NCBI RefSeq assembly: GCF_900112455.1
Contig: NZ_FOLT01000017.1
Coordinates: forward strand, 1 to 32,228
Source of the DNA: Alkalibacterium subtropicum
Lineage (GTDB): Bacteria > Bacillota > Bacilli > Lactobacillales > Carnobacteriaceae_A
Direction: 5' to 3'
Length of the DNA stretch: 32,228 nt
Shown here one piece after another: positions 26,701 to 32,228 of the stretch. The notes beneath the pieces are model-generated. The model saw only the letters and a list, made by a program, of their open reading frames with translations. It had not been told where the DNA came from and did no database searches. How positions within the stretch are numbered: the stretch's first letter is position 1; each line of letters starts with the position of its first letter. A program made the translations under genes and the position numbers.

Positions 26701-27225
26701 GAGAACCTGCGTTTCATTGCCGAAGCACTCAAGATGAAGAGCAATGAAAGTGCAAGAGACCGCATACGGCGTTACTTCATGAAAGAATTTTATAAAGATC
26801 ATTTGAAGACCTATCAGAAACGTCCAATATACTGGCAGTTCACGAGTGGGAAACGTGGCGCATTCAAAGGCCTCATGTATCTTCACCGGTACCACAAATA
26901 TACCGTTGCTCAGCTCCGTACCGAGTACATTCTGCATCAGGCCACAGTGCTGGATAATCTTATCACTCACGAACAACAAGTCATTGCCGATGAAACCAGT
27001 TCAGCCACACAAAAAGCTCGGGCACAAAAGACGATCGATGAGTACACTAAAGACCGGGCAGAACTCGCCAAATATGACCGGGTCATCGAACACGTCGCCA
27101 GACAGCAAATCGACCTTGACTTGGATGACGGTGTAAAAGTCAACTATCAAAAATTCCAAAATATTGAAGTGACAGATGATACATCAAACAAACCTAAAAA
27201 GCAAAACGTCTTTGAAAAAATATAA
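23713..27225 (+). CDS. pglX: BREX adenine-specific DNA methyltransferase PglX
   Basis: A 1170-residue N6-adenine methyltransferase that marks host DNA at the BREX site and takes part in defence. SAM-binding motif I is DPSCGSGHIL (300-309) and the catalytic motif IV is NPPY (479-482). GLDIDKRAAQLATFALTMKAR follows motif I as in related enzymes. The later part (about 600-850) should carry target recognition, and the end (about 990-1150) is a conserved helical region. The start is TTG, fixed by TAGGAGAG. The middle (about 24430-26230) is far more AT-rich than the ends, which suggests exchange of the specificity region. The frame is intact. The recognised site cannot be read from sequence. Confidence 0.93.
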   Translation: MNKTQLRKFAATARKRIEDAVKQKAYSFGITKDEINPLQELSDGLIINGTVIGEREQKQYNHLKNRILMEGYETVMDEAAYTWFNRFVAMRYMEVNDFLPINMRILSSKKPDKREPDALTEILSLVDDLDLNRERVYQMKEDSQLNELYQYLLIKQSIKLGDILPNVFDPITDDLALLLPDNLLNENSVIRDIVTMVDEQDWTEVEIVGWLYQYYIADQKESFFSNRGKKAGKKDIPVATQLFTPKWIVKYMVDNSLGKYWLERYPDKDIETSLDYYLKSGDNNLGDKPAVDIEQLTFLDPSCGSGHILVYAFDVYYKLYLSRGYREREIPKLILNNNLFGLDIDKRAAQLATFALTMKAREYDRRLFSRDYKVHIHSIEESNTIENEYVELLADENTDVKTVTELLVSVYNDAKLYGSILQVPEIDISLIEGQMESIKNRTEIDIFTTELIEYVFPLIEDLIDQYKLLSKTYDIVVTNPPYMNNFNKNLKDFINKHYKDYKKDLFSVFIYRCTLFTKEHGYTALMTPMVWMFISSYEKLRNYIVKHKSIGSLVHLEYSAFKDATVPLCTFVLKNEFSDEKGTYIRLTEFTGGMDVQEEKFLEAKHDSTTSFRYETDSSNFSKIPGSPIAYWISNSMLKVFVEGILLEEYAEAKNGFTTGNNNLFLRLWHEVDPHNIDFHESSIEYVSENTHTWFPYNKGGSFRKWYGNLKHVINWSDNGREIKNYGHLVPRSLSYMFKTSLTWSKISSASISFRFVPSGNMFDVAGLSMFVKNKIYLNYLFALLNSKVTKRILLMLSPTLNFETGHIRSIPVIYNDKRHNLISDIVNINKILSKNDWNSFETSWDFEDHPFIIHKKDSALIENSFNNWEEVAEERFYQLKANEEELNRIFIDIYGLQDELTPEVEEKDVTVNKAVLDRDVKSFLSYLVGLMFGRYSLDKKGLAYAGGEWDESHYTSYKPDDTNIIPLTEDQYFEDDIMNKIEELVSLIYGKETLEENLRFIAEALKMKSNESARDRIRRYFMKEFYKDHLKTYQKRPIYWQFTSGKRGAFKGLMYLHRYHKYTVAQLRTEYILHQATVLDNLITHEQQVIADETSSATQKARAQKTIDEYTKDRAELAKYDRVIEHVARQQIDLDLDDGVKVNYQKFQNIEVTDDTSNKPKKQNVFEKI

Positions 27226-27239
27226 CAGGAGGTGTTCAC

Positions 27240-29795
27240 TTGGCTGAAGAGTTACTTTCGCGTATCGAAACCTACTATGACGCTCCTTTAAAAGATGGCG
27301 AAAAACGAAAGATCTTATACTTGTTCGATCCCGAAGAAGCCTACGCTGACACAATCAAAACGTGGGCAGAAGAAACGGATGCAGTAGAACTATTAACAGT
27401 TACCACTCACAATTTTTTTCAAACTAACTATCTGATTGAAAAGGAGTTAAAGGACACGCATCTCTTTTTATATTTTGCTATGGAGAGACCGCGTATGGAA
27501 GACAACCCCCTCCTAGATGTTCTTCTCTACAGCGAGGAGCTGAAAGTCGATGCCTTAAGCCAGTTGTATCTGACTCTAGGTATCGATCCAGACAATGAAG
27601 AGGTGACCTCGGTCATCAAAGAATACCCTGTCTTTTTCAGGGCCAAAAATCGGATCAGCCAGTTCAAGCGTCTATATAATGAAAGTCCCTATCACTCAGC
27701 AGAAGTCGTTGACTATGCCGTCTTTGCTGCGTTGACTAAGGCGCAAGCTGCGACTTGGATGGCTGTTTTGATCGAACTCTTTGAAGAAGCGGCTTCCAAA
27801 GAAAACAGTAAGTGGGACCAGCTCGTTAAATTCGGAGATGAAAAGCAGTTCTGGAGCATGATTGACCAGTTATTGGGCTACAATAAAGATACGAGCATGA
27901 ATGGCAGCTTATCCGTCGACGAACTCATGCATCAAGTCTTTCTCACCTATTTAGGGACGGAACTTGGACAGTCTATGCCAAAAGAACTTAAACCTTACAT
28001 GCTTGAAAAAAGTAATCCGATCGTGATCTTCATCAATCAGTGGATGAATACGAAAAATAAAGAATCAGCCTTTTACTTTGTCTCCACAGTCGTTGAAAGT
28101 GCATGGGACTTTGATCATCTCTTACATGATCTTCCAAGTGAAACGTTGACGGAGTGCGAGACATTTAAATGGTTCGACCATGAACTCATCGACCGATTTG
28201 TGCAATCGATTCAAATGCATGTCAGTGACAGCGACCGACTGTTGCCGCTCCTAGCTAAACGCCGCAACACTATCTGGTTCGACCATTTTCAAAACAGTTA
28301 TATCTTCTTGAAATGGGCCATTCAATTGAACCATTATACAGAAAGCTTTGAAGCCGACTGGCAGGGGATGGCAGAGCCCCGTGAACTTTGGCAGTATTAC
28401 AGTGATCAAGGCTATCATGTGGATACTGCTTACCGTAAAATGACAGAATACTATGATGATCTCGAACCTGACCAAAAGGATACAGTCAGACCGGTAAAGG
28501 ATCAAATGGAGCGACTTTACGTCAACCAGTATCTGAATGACTTTACAAAAAAATGGGATCTGTACTTTAAAAACAGCCACACTTTTGATTCAAACAAACT
28601 GCAAGCTAACTTCTTTGACAAAGAAGTGAAGCCTTATCTAGCTAACGACCGGCGTATTGTTGTCATTATTTCGGATGGCTTACGCTATGAGGCGGGTAAG
28701 GAACTGTACCAAGAGTTAACAAAAGAGAAGCGGTTTAATGGAGAAATCGACTGGATGCAAACAGAACTGCCTTCTATTACTTCGGTTGGTATGGCAAGTC
28801 TGCTCCCACATCACTCACTAGAATTTCAAACAGATGGTACTGTCTTAGTCGATGAGATGAAAACGATAGGACTCGCAAACCGTGAGGCTATATTGAAAAA
28901 GAATGGCCATCCTGAAGCCCTAGCATTAAAAGCGACAGACATTGATCAAATGACTAAGGACCAGTTAAGAGAGAAGATGGCAGGTAAGAAGCTGGTCTAC
29001 GTTTACCATAACAAAGTGGATGCTATAGGTGACCATTTGCCAACGGAAAACGATGTTTTTAAAGCAACGAGGGATTCAATCAATGACTTGATCCAATTAA
29101 TGAATCGCTTAACAGGGGACGTCAGTATTGGCGCCTTCTTGGTTACTGCCGATCATGGCTATCTCTATACACGATCTGCTATTTCAAGCAGTGATAAAGT
29201 TTCGGTAAAAAATAATTTAGATGCCTGGGTAAGAAACAAACGCTTTATATTATCTGAGAAAGAAGAGGATCATTACAGCGGACTGAGTTTTACTCTGTCA
29301 GAGCGCTTAGATAATACAGGCTACATCACCGTACCGAGAGGCATGAATCGTTTTGCCTTAAAAGGAGGAGGCTATCAATATAGTCATGGGGGACATTTGC
29401 CACAAGAAATGATGGTCCCTTTACTTCGAATCAAGACAGACCGCAGTCGGAACGAAATACCGGAAGTGGATGTGTCACTGATCAGTCAGACACGGAAGCT
29501 CACAAACAATATCGTCTGGTTATCCTTCCTGCAGACAGAACCGGTGTCAGAACAGAAGAAAGAGAAACGACTGAACCTCTATTTTGAAGATGAAAAGGGA
29601 AGAAAAATCTCTAATGAATTAACACTCATTGCGGATAGAGAAAATAAAGCAAGTGACGAACGTGTCTATACGGAAAAGTTTGTTCTACTCAACGAATCTT
29701 ACAGCTCACTTGATACCCATTACTTTGTTATGGAGAATGCTAATGATGAAGAGGATACTGTTAAAGAACGGTTCAAGCTAGACTTGATTGGATGA
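27240..29795 (+). CDS. pglZ: BREX alkaline-phosphatase-like protein PglZ
   Basis: An 851-residue protein of the PglZ family. The phosphatase-like core has RRIVVIISDGLRYEAG with Asp479, a Thr in PSITSVGMASLLP (Thr514 is the likely nucleophile position), and ADHGY with Asp638 and His639, as in metal-dependent phosphatases and nucleases. The N-terminal half is helical. It is a core BREX component that works with PglX; its substrate is unsettled. The TTG start at 27240 has a full ACAGGAGGTG seven bases upstream. Its stop overlaps an ATG in ATGA, so the next small gene is coupled. In a canonical type 1 locus brxL would come next; it does not. Confidence 0.93.
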   Translation: MAEELLSRIETYYDAPLKDGEKRKILYLFDPEEAYADTIKTWAEETDAVELLTVTTHNFFQTNYLIEKELKDTHLFLYFAMERPRMEDNPLLDVLLYSEELKVDALSQLYLTLGIDPDNEEVTSVIKEYPVFFRAKNRISQFKRLYNESPYHSAEVVDYAVFAALTKAQAATWMAVLIELFEEAASKENSKWDQLVKFGDEKQFWSMIDQLLGYNKDTSMNGSLSVDELMHQVFLTYLGTELGQSMPKELKPYMLEKSNPIVIFINQWMNTKNKESAFYFVSTVVESAWDFDHLLHDLPSETLTECETFKWFDHELIDRFVQSIQMHVSDSDRLLPLLAKRRNTIWFDHFQNSYIFLKWAIQLNHYTESFEADWQGMAEPRELWQYYSDQGYHVDTAYRKMTEYYDDLEPDQKDTVRPVKDQMERLYVNQYLNDFTKKWDLYFKNSHTFDSNKLQANFFDKEVKPYLANDRRIVVIISDGLRYEAGKELYQELTKEKRFNGEIDWMQTELPSITSVGMASLLPHHSLEFQTDGTVLVDEMKTIGLANREAILKKNGHPEALALKATDIDQMTKDQLREKMAGKKLVYVYHNKVDAIGDHLPTENDVFKATRDSINDLIQLMNRLTGDVSIGAFLVTADHGYLYTRSAISSSDKVSVKNNLDAWVRNKRFILSEKEEDHYSGLSFTLSERLDNTGYITVPRGMNRFALKGGGYQYSHGGHLPQEMMVPLLRIKTDRSRNEIPEVDVSLISQTRKLTNNIVWLSFLQTEPVSEQKKEKRLNLYFEDEKGRKISNELTLIADRENKASDERVYTEKFVLLNESYSSLDTHYFVMENANDEEDTVKERFKLDLIG

Positions 29796-30007
29796 CGTTT
29801 GAAAAAGAGAGGGACGAAATGAAAAAATCTGAAGAGGAAAATTTTGAAGATTTTGTTTATAGCGATAGCTACTTCTTCATCGCAGGTCATACCAGTGGAG
29901 GAGCTCATTACAGCATAACTATGGAAGAAGCCAGAGAACAAGGACTGCTGGAAGAAAATGAGTTGACCAGTGATGAAGATGATGAAGATTTAGAGTTGCC
30001 GTTTTAA
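29792..30007 (+). CDS. Small, very acidic protein coupled to pglZ
   Basis: A 71-residue protein if started at ATG 29792, in the ATGA overlap with pglZ. A second start, ATG 29819, has a better ribosome binding site (AGAGAGGGA) and would give 62 residues. In the shorter form roughly 20 residues are Asp or Glu against three Lys or Arg. The centre reads SYFFIAGHTSGGAHYSITMEEA, a pattern like the FIAGYTSGGxPYG-WEE seen in short hypothetical Bacillota proteins (from memory). The tail is TSDEDDEDLELPF. It occupies the place where brxL would be expected. A role as regulator or DNA mimic is speculation. Confidence 0.65.
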   Translation: MTFEKERDEMKKSEEENFEDFVYSDSYFFIAGHTSGGAHYSITMEEAREQGLLEENELTSDEDDEDLELPF

Positions 30008-30014
30008 ATTGCAG

Positions 30015-30060
30015 ATGACCTTCAAGGAGATACTACTTATACCTCGAAGGTCATTTTTTG
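30015..30060 (+). terminator. Terminator of the BREX operon
   Basis: ATGACCTTC (30015-30023) pairs with GAAGGTCAT (30046-30054), followed by T6. It closes the operon that began at brxA. Confidence 0.85.
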
Positions 30061-30086
30061 CTTATACTGATCACCAATGTAGGCAC

Positions 30087-30119
30087 ATTGTATAAACAAT
30101 GGTAAAATTGTGGTATAAA
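30087..30119 (+). promoter_or_regulatory. Candidate mazEF promoter and operator
   Basis: TATAAA (30114-30119) is a likely -10; a TTGTAT at 30088-30093 is a possible -35 with a long spacer (20 bases). ATTGT-ATAA-ACAAT (30087-30100) is an inverted repeat that a MazE-type protein could bind. Confidence 0.4.
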
Positions 30120-30138
30120 ATACTAGGAGGGCACTGTT

Positions 30139-30399
30139 ATGGCTGCAGTGAGTAAAAAAGTTCATAAACAAGCTCAAAAATGGGGAAACAGTATAGCCAT
30201 ACGCATTCCAAAAGAGATGGCAGATGACTTGCACATAAAAAATAAAACGAACGTATCGATAGAACTTGTGAATGGTAAATTGGTGGTTGAACCAGAAAAG
30301 AAGAAACTATCCTTAGACGAACTACTCAGTCAAGTGATGGATGAAAATAGACATGACATGACTGACTGGGGGGAAGAAGTAGGTAGAGAAAAATGGTAA
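30139..30399 (+). CDS. mazE: MazE-like antitoxin (AbrB-type swapped-hairpin)
   Basis: An 86-residue antitoxin. Residues about 10-55 form the AbrB/MazE DNA-binding fold: KWGNSIAIRIPKEMADDLHI, then VSIELVNGKLVVEPEKKK. The C-terminal tail (about 58-86, DELLSQVMDENRHDMTDWGEEVG) is acidic and would block the toxin's RNA site. TAGGAGGG precedes ATG 30139. It overlaps mazF by seven bases, giving coupled translation. It should repress its own promoter. Confidence 0.9.
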   Translation: MAAVSKKVHKQAQKWGNSIAIRIPKEMADDLHIKNKTNVSIELVNGKLVVEPEKKKLSLDELLSQVMDENRHDMTDWGEEVGREKW

Positions 30400-30737
30400 A
30401 CTTTCCTAATGAGGGTGATATTATTATGTTAAATCTTTCGCCAACTAAAGGTAACGTACGAAGCGGATTCCGACCTTGTATAGTTCTTTCAGACTCTAGA
30501 TTTAATAAAGTCCTTGGTTTAAGTATCGTCGCACCTATCACCAACCAAAAGAAAGGCTATCCATTTGAAGTACAACTGAGAGATGGAATGAAAACAACGG
30601 GAGTTATTCTTACAGATCACCTCTGCTCTGTTGACTTGAAAAGTAGAATGTTTAAAATTGTAGAATCGGCTCCAACATCACTACTTGATGAGTGCAGAGA
30701 ATATGTATTTTCGTTTATGGGTGGAGAAGATGTTTAG
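30393..30737 (+). CDS. mazF: MazF/PemK-family mRNA endoribonuclease toxin
   Basis: A 114-residue toxin that cuts single-stranded mRNA at short sites. The family pattern is clear: PNEGDIIMLNLSPTKGNVRSGFRPCIVLS (5-33), with the conserved Arg in SGFRP, then IVAPITNQKKGYPFEVQL and TGVILTDHLCSVDLKSR, which hold the other active-site region. The length is normal (110-120). It starts inside the last codons of mazE. It lies directly downstream of the BREX operon terminator and has its own promoter, so it is a separate unit. Confidence 0.92.
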   Translation: MVNFPNEGDIIMLNLSPTKGNVRSGFRPCIVLSDSRFNKVLGLSIVAPITNQKKGYPFEVQLRDGMKTTGVILTDHLCSVDLKSRMFKIVESAPTSLLDECREYVFSFMGGEDV

Positions 30738-30857
30738 TCATTTTAAAAAATAACAGGATATTTGTACTCGGTAATAACCTTTTGAATAAGTAAATCACGC
30801 TTAAAATTTTAAAAAGGCTTTTTTTGATCTCTCTTTAACATCAATTCAAAAAAATTA

Positions 30858-30886
30858 ATGCCAAACAAGGTCAGATGTTGTATAAT
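30858..30886 (+). promoter_or_regulatory. Promoter of the candidate small RNA
   Basis: ATGCCA (30858-30863) and a perfect TATAAT (30881-30886) with a 17-base spacer. The expected start, about 30893, coincides with the foot of a 12-bp stem. Confidence 0.6.
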
Positions 30887-30892
30887 AAAAGA

Positions 30893-30965
30893 AGGGAATC
30901 CCTCCTGGAGTACTTGTCTTTTTTAGACAACCTAAATGTGCCATATGGAGGGGTTCCTTTTTATA
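30893..30965 (+). ncRNA. Candidate small structured RNA of about 70 nt
   Basis: Between mazF and the SEC-C gene a perfect TATAAT is followed, seven bases later, by GGGAATCCCTCC (30894-30905). This can pair over 12 positions, two of them G-U, with GGAGGGGTTCCT (30947-30958), which ends in a T run. An inner hairpin TTGTC/GACAA (30914-30930, loop TTTTTTA) sits inside the big loop. Promoter, structure and terminator fit together as one short transcript. There is no ORF in it. Some structured RNA families have been described near PemK toxins and abortive-infection genes; I cannot test whether this is one of them. It could also be only an attenuator before the next gene. Confidence 0.5.
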
Positions 30966-31076
30966 TTCTTATGTTCTGGAAAATTTGGTTTATTAAGTGC
31001 TATAAACGATATATATGAAATTGCTCAATTATAGTGAAATGTTTTCTTAAAGACTGACTGGAGGAAAGGAAAATAC

Positions 31077-31802
31077 ATGAATTTACTTTCAAAATATATT
31101 GTCACTTTAACCCGTCTTTATGGTGTGGTACATAGAGATGTGGTCGCTGAAATCTATAATCAGCAAAACGAGGAGCAAATTTCTCCTCAAGACGTCGAAG
31201 ATTGTTTCGATACATCGGTTCAAGAAATCGAAAAGCACTTTACTTATAAAGAAGGCAACTATTTCGTTCATGAAACAATTCTCGTATATGATGATTTGGA
31301 TGATACTCTGGCAAAGCAAGCAGGTAAGCCAAGGTACATTCCTGAGATGGATGAATTAATGAAGTATATGGATCAGTTTTACTTCTATAAGTCTGAAGCA
31401 TACAACGACCTATATGACCATGTATTAAAATATCACTTTGATGGTAATGAAGAACGGGCGGAAGAAGTCTGCGAAGACGCTGAGGGCATGATTGAAGTCA
31501 ATGCGAGTTTTGGAACAGTTATGTCAACTTTAGATAATCTAGGTGTAGAATTTAATAGTAAACAGCAGCGAGATAAAGTCAAGCGATTAGTCAGGAAGCT
31601 TCAGGATAATGTAAGACTATGGACAAATAAAGGGCATACGAATCAAGAATTAAAAGATTTAGGGTACAGTGCTGCTGGTAATGCATCTGCTGGCAATCAA
31701 GTACTGACCAAAAAATTAGGACGTAATGATCCCTGTCACTGCGGCAGCGGAAAGAAATACAAAAAATGCTGTCTGGATAAAGATCAGAAAATGAAAATAT
31801 AA
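31077..31802 (+). CDS. SEC-C motif protein
   Basis: A 241-residue protein ending in a SEC-C zinc motif: [19 protein letters not shown], where the Cys residues bind metal as at the end of SecA. Residues 1-90 ([27 protein letters not shown] and following) look like a helical, winged-helix-like domain. The middle is helical, with many acidic residues. CTGGAGGAAAGG precedes ATG 31077. SEC-C proteins of this size occur in many Bacillota, some next to defence genes; the function is not known. It could be transcribed alone or by read-through from the small RNA promoter upstream. Confidence 0.8.
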   Translation: MNLLSKYIVTLTRLYGVVHRDVVAEIYNQQNEEQISPQDVEDCFDTSVQEIEKHFTYKEGNYFVHETILVYDDLDDTLAKQAGKPRYIPEMDELMKYMDQFYFYKSEAYNDLYDHVLKYHFDGNEERAEEVCEDAEGMIEVNASFGTVMSTLDNLGVEFNSKQQRDKVKRLVRKLQDNVRLWTNKGHTNQELKDLGYSAAGNASAGNQVLTKKLGRNDPCHCGSGKKYKKCCLDKDQKMKI

Positions 31803-31815
31803 TAATTTACTGAAA

Positions 31816-31852
31816 AGAGACGCAGTCGATGAACATCGGTTGCGTCTTTTTG
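31816..31852 (+). terminator. Strong terminator of the SEC-C gene
   Basis: AGACGCAgtCGAT pairs with ATCGgtTGCGTCT (stem between 31818 and 31847), followed by a T run. It is a likely right border of the island's plus-strand block. Confidence 0.9.
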
Positions 31853-31939
31853 GTATAGAAAATAAATTTGCAGTTGAATATTTAACGCTTTGGAATGCAA
31901 AGTTTGATCGCAGGAGTTAAGCTACGACAGACAAAATAC

Positions 31940-32140
31940 TTACGAAAATAGATCAGCAAGATACTCTGCCACCTTGTCTTCTTTTAGCAATCGTGCCTTT
32001 ATGACCATTTCACGCTTTATGTCCAATTCATTATTTAACCATTTGTTTCTGATGAGTTTGTTATAGTAGTCATGTAAATAAGAGCTATTTTGAGCATTAT
32101 TCATTAAATGTGCTGGAATATAGAGCTCTATGTGTTCCAT
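31940..32140 (-). CDS. Small hypothetical protein
   Basis: A 66-residue protein with no family I recognise. It is mostly helical and mildly charged: MEHIELYIPAHLMNNAQNSS, then YYNKLIRNKWLNNELDIKRE and a C-terminal helix KEDKVAEYLADLFS. The start ATG at 32140 has GAAAGGAT eight bases before it on the minus strand, which supports translation. The beginning resembles the short beta strand of some antitoxins, but no toxin gene is seen next to it, and the window ends 88 bases upstream of its start. Confidence 0.5.
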   Translation of the reverse strand: MEHIELYIPAHLMNNAQNSSYLHDYYNKLIRNKWLNNELDIKREMVIKARLLKEDKVAEYLADLFS

Positions 32141-32228
32141 TCGTTTATCCTTTCGAGTTTAAGTTTGAGAACTGTTTCCAAGCGTTCCATTATACCAAAG
32201 GATGAGAGAGTACCAAAATGGCATCCGG

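Noticed and set aside
30087-30119. Two similar ATTGT-type units read as a short tandem repeat array.
   Set aside because: Only two imperfect copies; better explained as a toxin-antitoxin operator.
14906-31802. CRISPR array or cas genes in the defence island.
   Set aside because: No regularly spaced repeats and no Cas-like proteins were seen.
31077-31802. SEC-C protein as a degenerate SecA or as a substitute for brxL.
   Set aside because: Only the short C-terminal zinc motif is shared with SecA, and there are no Walker motifs or Lon-like features.

Overview
The window reads as chromosome of a low-GC Gram-positive bacterium (Bacillota). Supporting signs are strong AGGAGG-type ribosome binding sites, several TTG and GTG starts, many intrinsic terminators, and the families YdbS/YdbT, DUF3953 and a MenA plus polyprenyl-diphosphate-synthase pair. 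I lean towards Lactobacillales (a Carnobacteriaceae-like lineage), but this is an inference from gene content and not a sequence match.

Left part (about 1-14740), ordinary and lightly decayed chromosome. It opens with the last 79 codons of an IS110-family transposase. Then come ndk on the minus strand, a YdbS/YdbT-like membrane operon with a small third gene, a choloylglycine-hydrolase-family enzyme, a SWIM zinc-finger protein and several small membrane or exported proteins of unknown role. A minus-strand pair for a polyprenyl diphosphate synthase and a MenA-type prenyltransferase follows, then a FAS1 lipoprotein. The last stretch (11670-14737) holds two paralogous short-chain dehydrogenases. 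The first has a one-base frameshift in an A tract. Between them lie a decayed ABC-2 permease fragment and a membrane protein.

Right part (about 14800-31850), a more AT-rich defence island. In order it carries a PD-(D/E)XK nuclease-like protein, a GmrSD/BrxU-like DUF262-DUF1524 protein, a RelB/RelE-type toxin-antitoxin pair, and a tightly packed BREX operon. The operon is brxA (DUF1819), brxB (DUF1788), brxC (large P-loop ATPase), pglX (adenine methyltransferase) and pglZ (alkaline-phosphatase-like). A very acidic small ORF overlaps the end of pglZ. After it come a MazE/MazF pair, a candidate independent small RNA of about 70 nt, and a SEC-C protein. A short minus-strand ORF ends the window.

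The gene order A-B-C-X-Z is that of type 1 BREX, but no brxL (Lon-like AAA+ protease) follows pglZ in this window; the acidic ORF and MazEF stand in its place. The likely logic is that PglX with partners marks host DNA, BrxC and PglZ act with it against phage, the GmrSD-like enzyme attacks phages with modified DNA, and the two toxin-antitoxin pairs bracket the BREX core. The middle of pglX is much more AT-rich than its ends, as expected if the specificity region had been exchanged.
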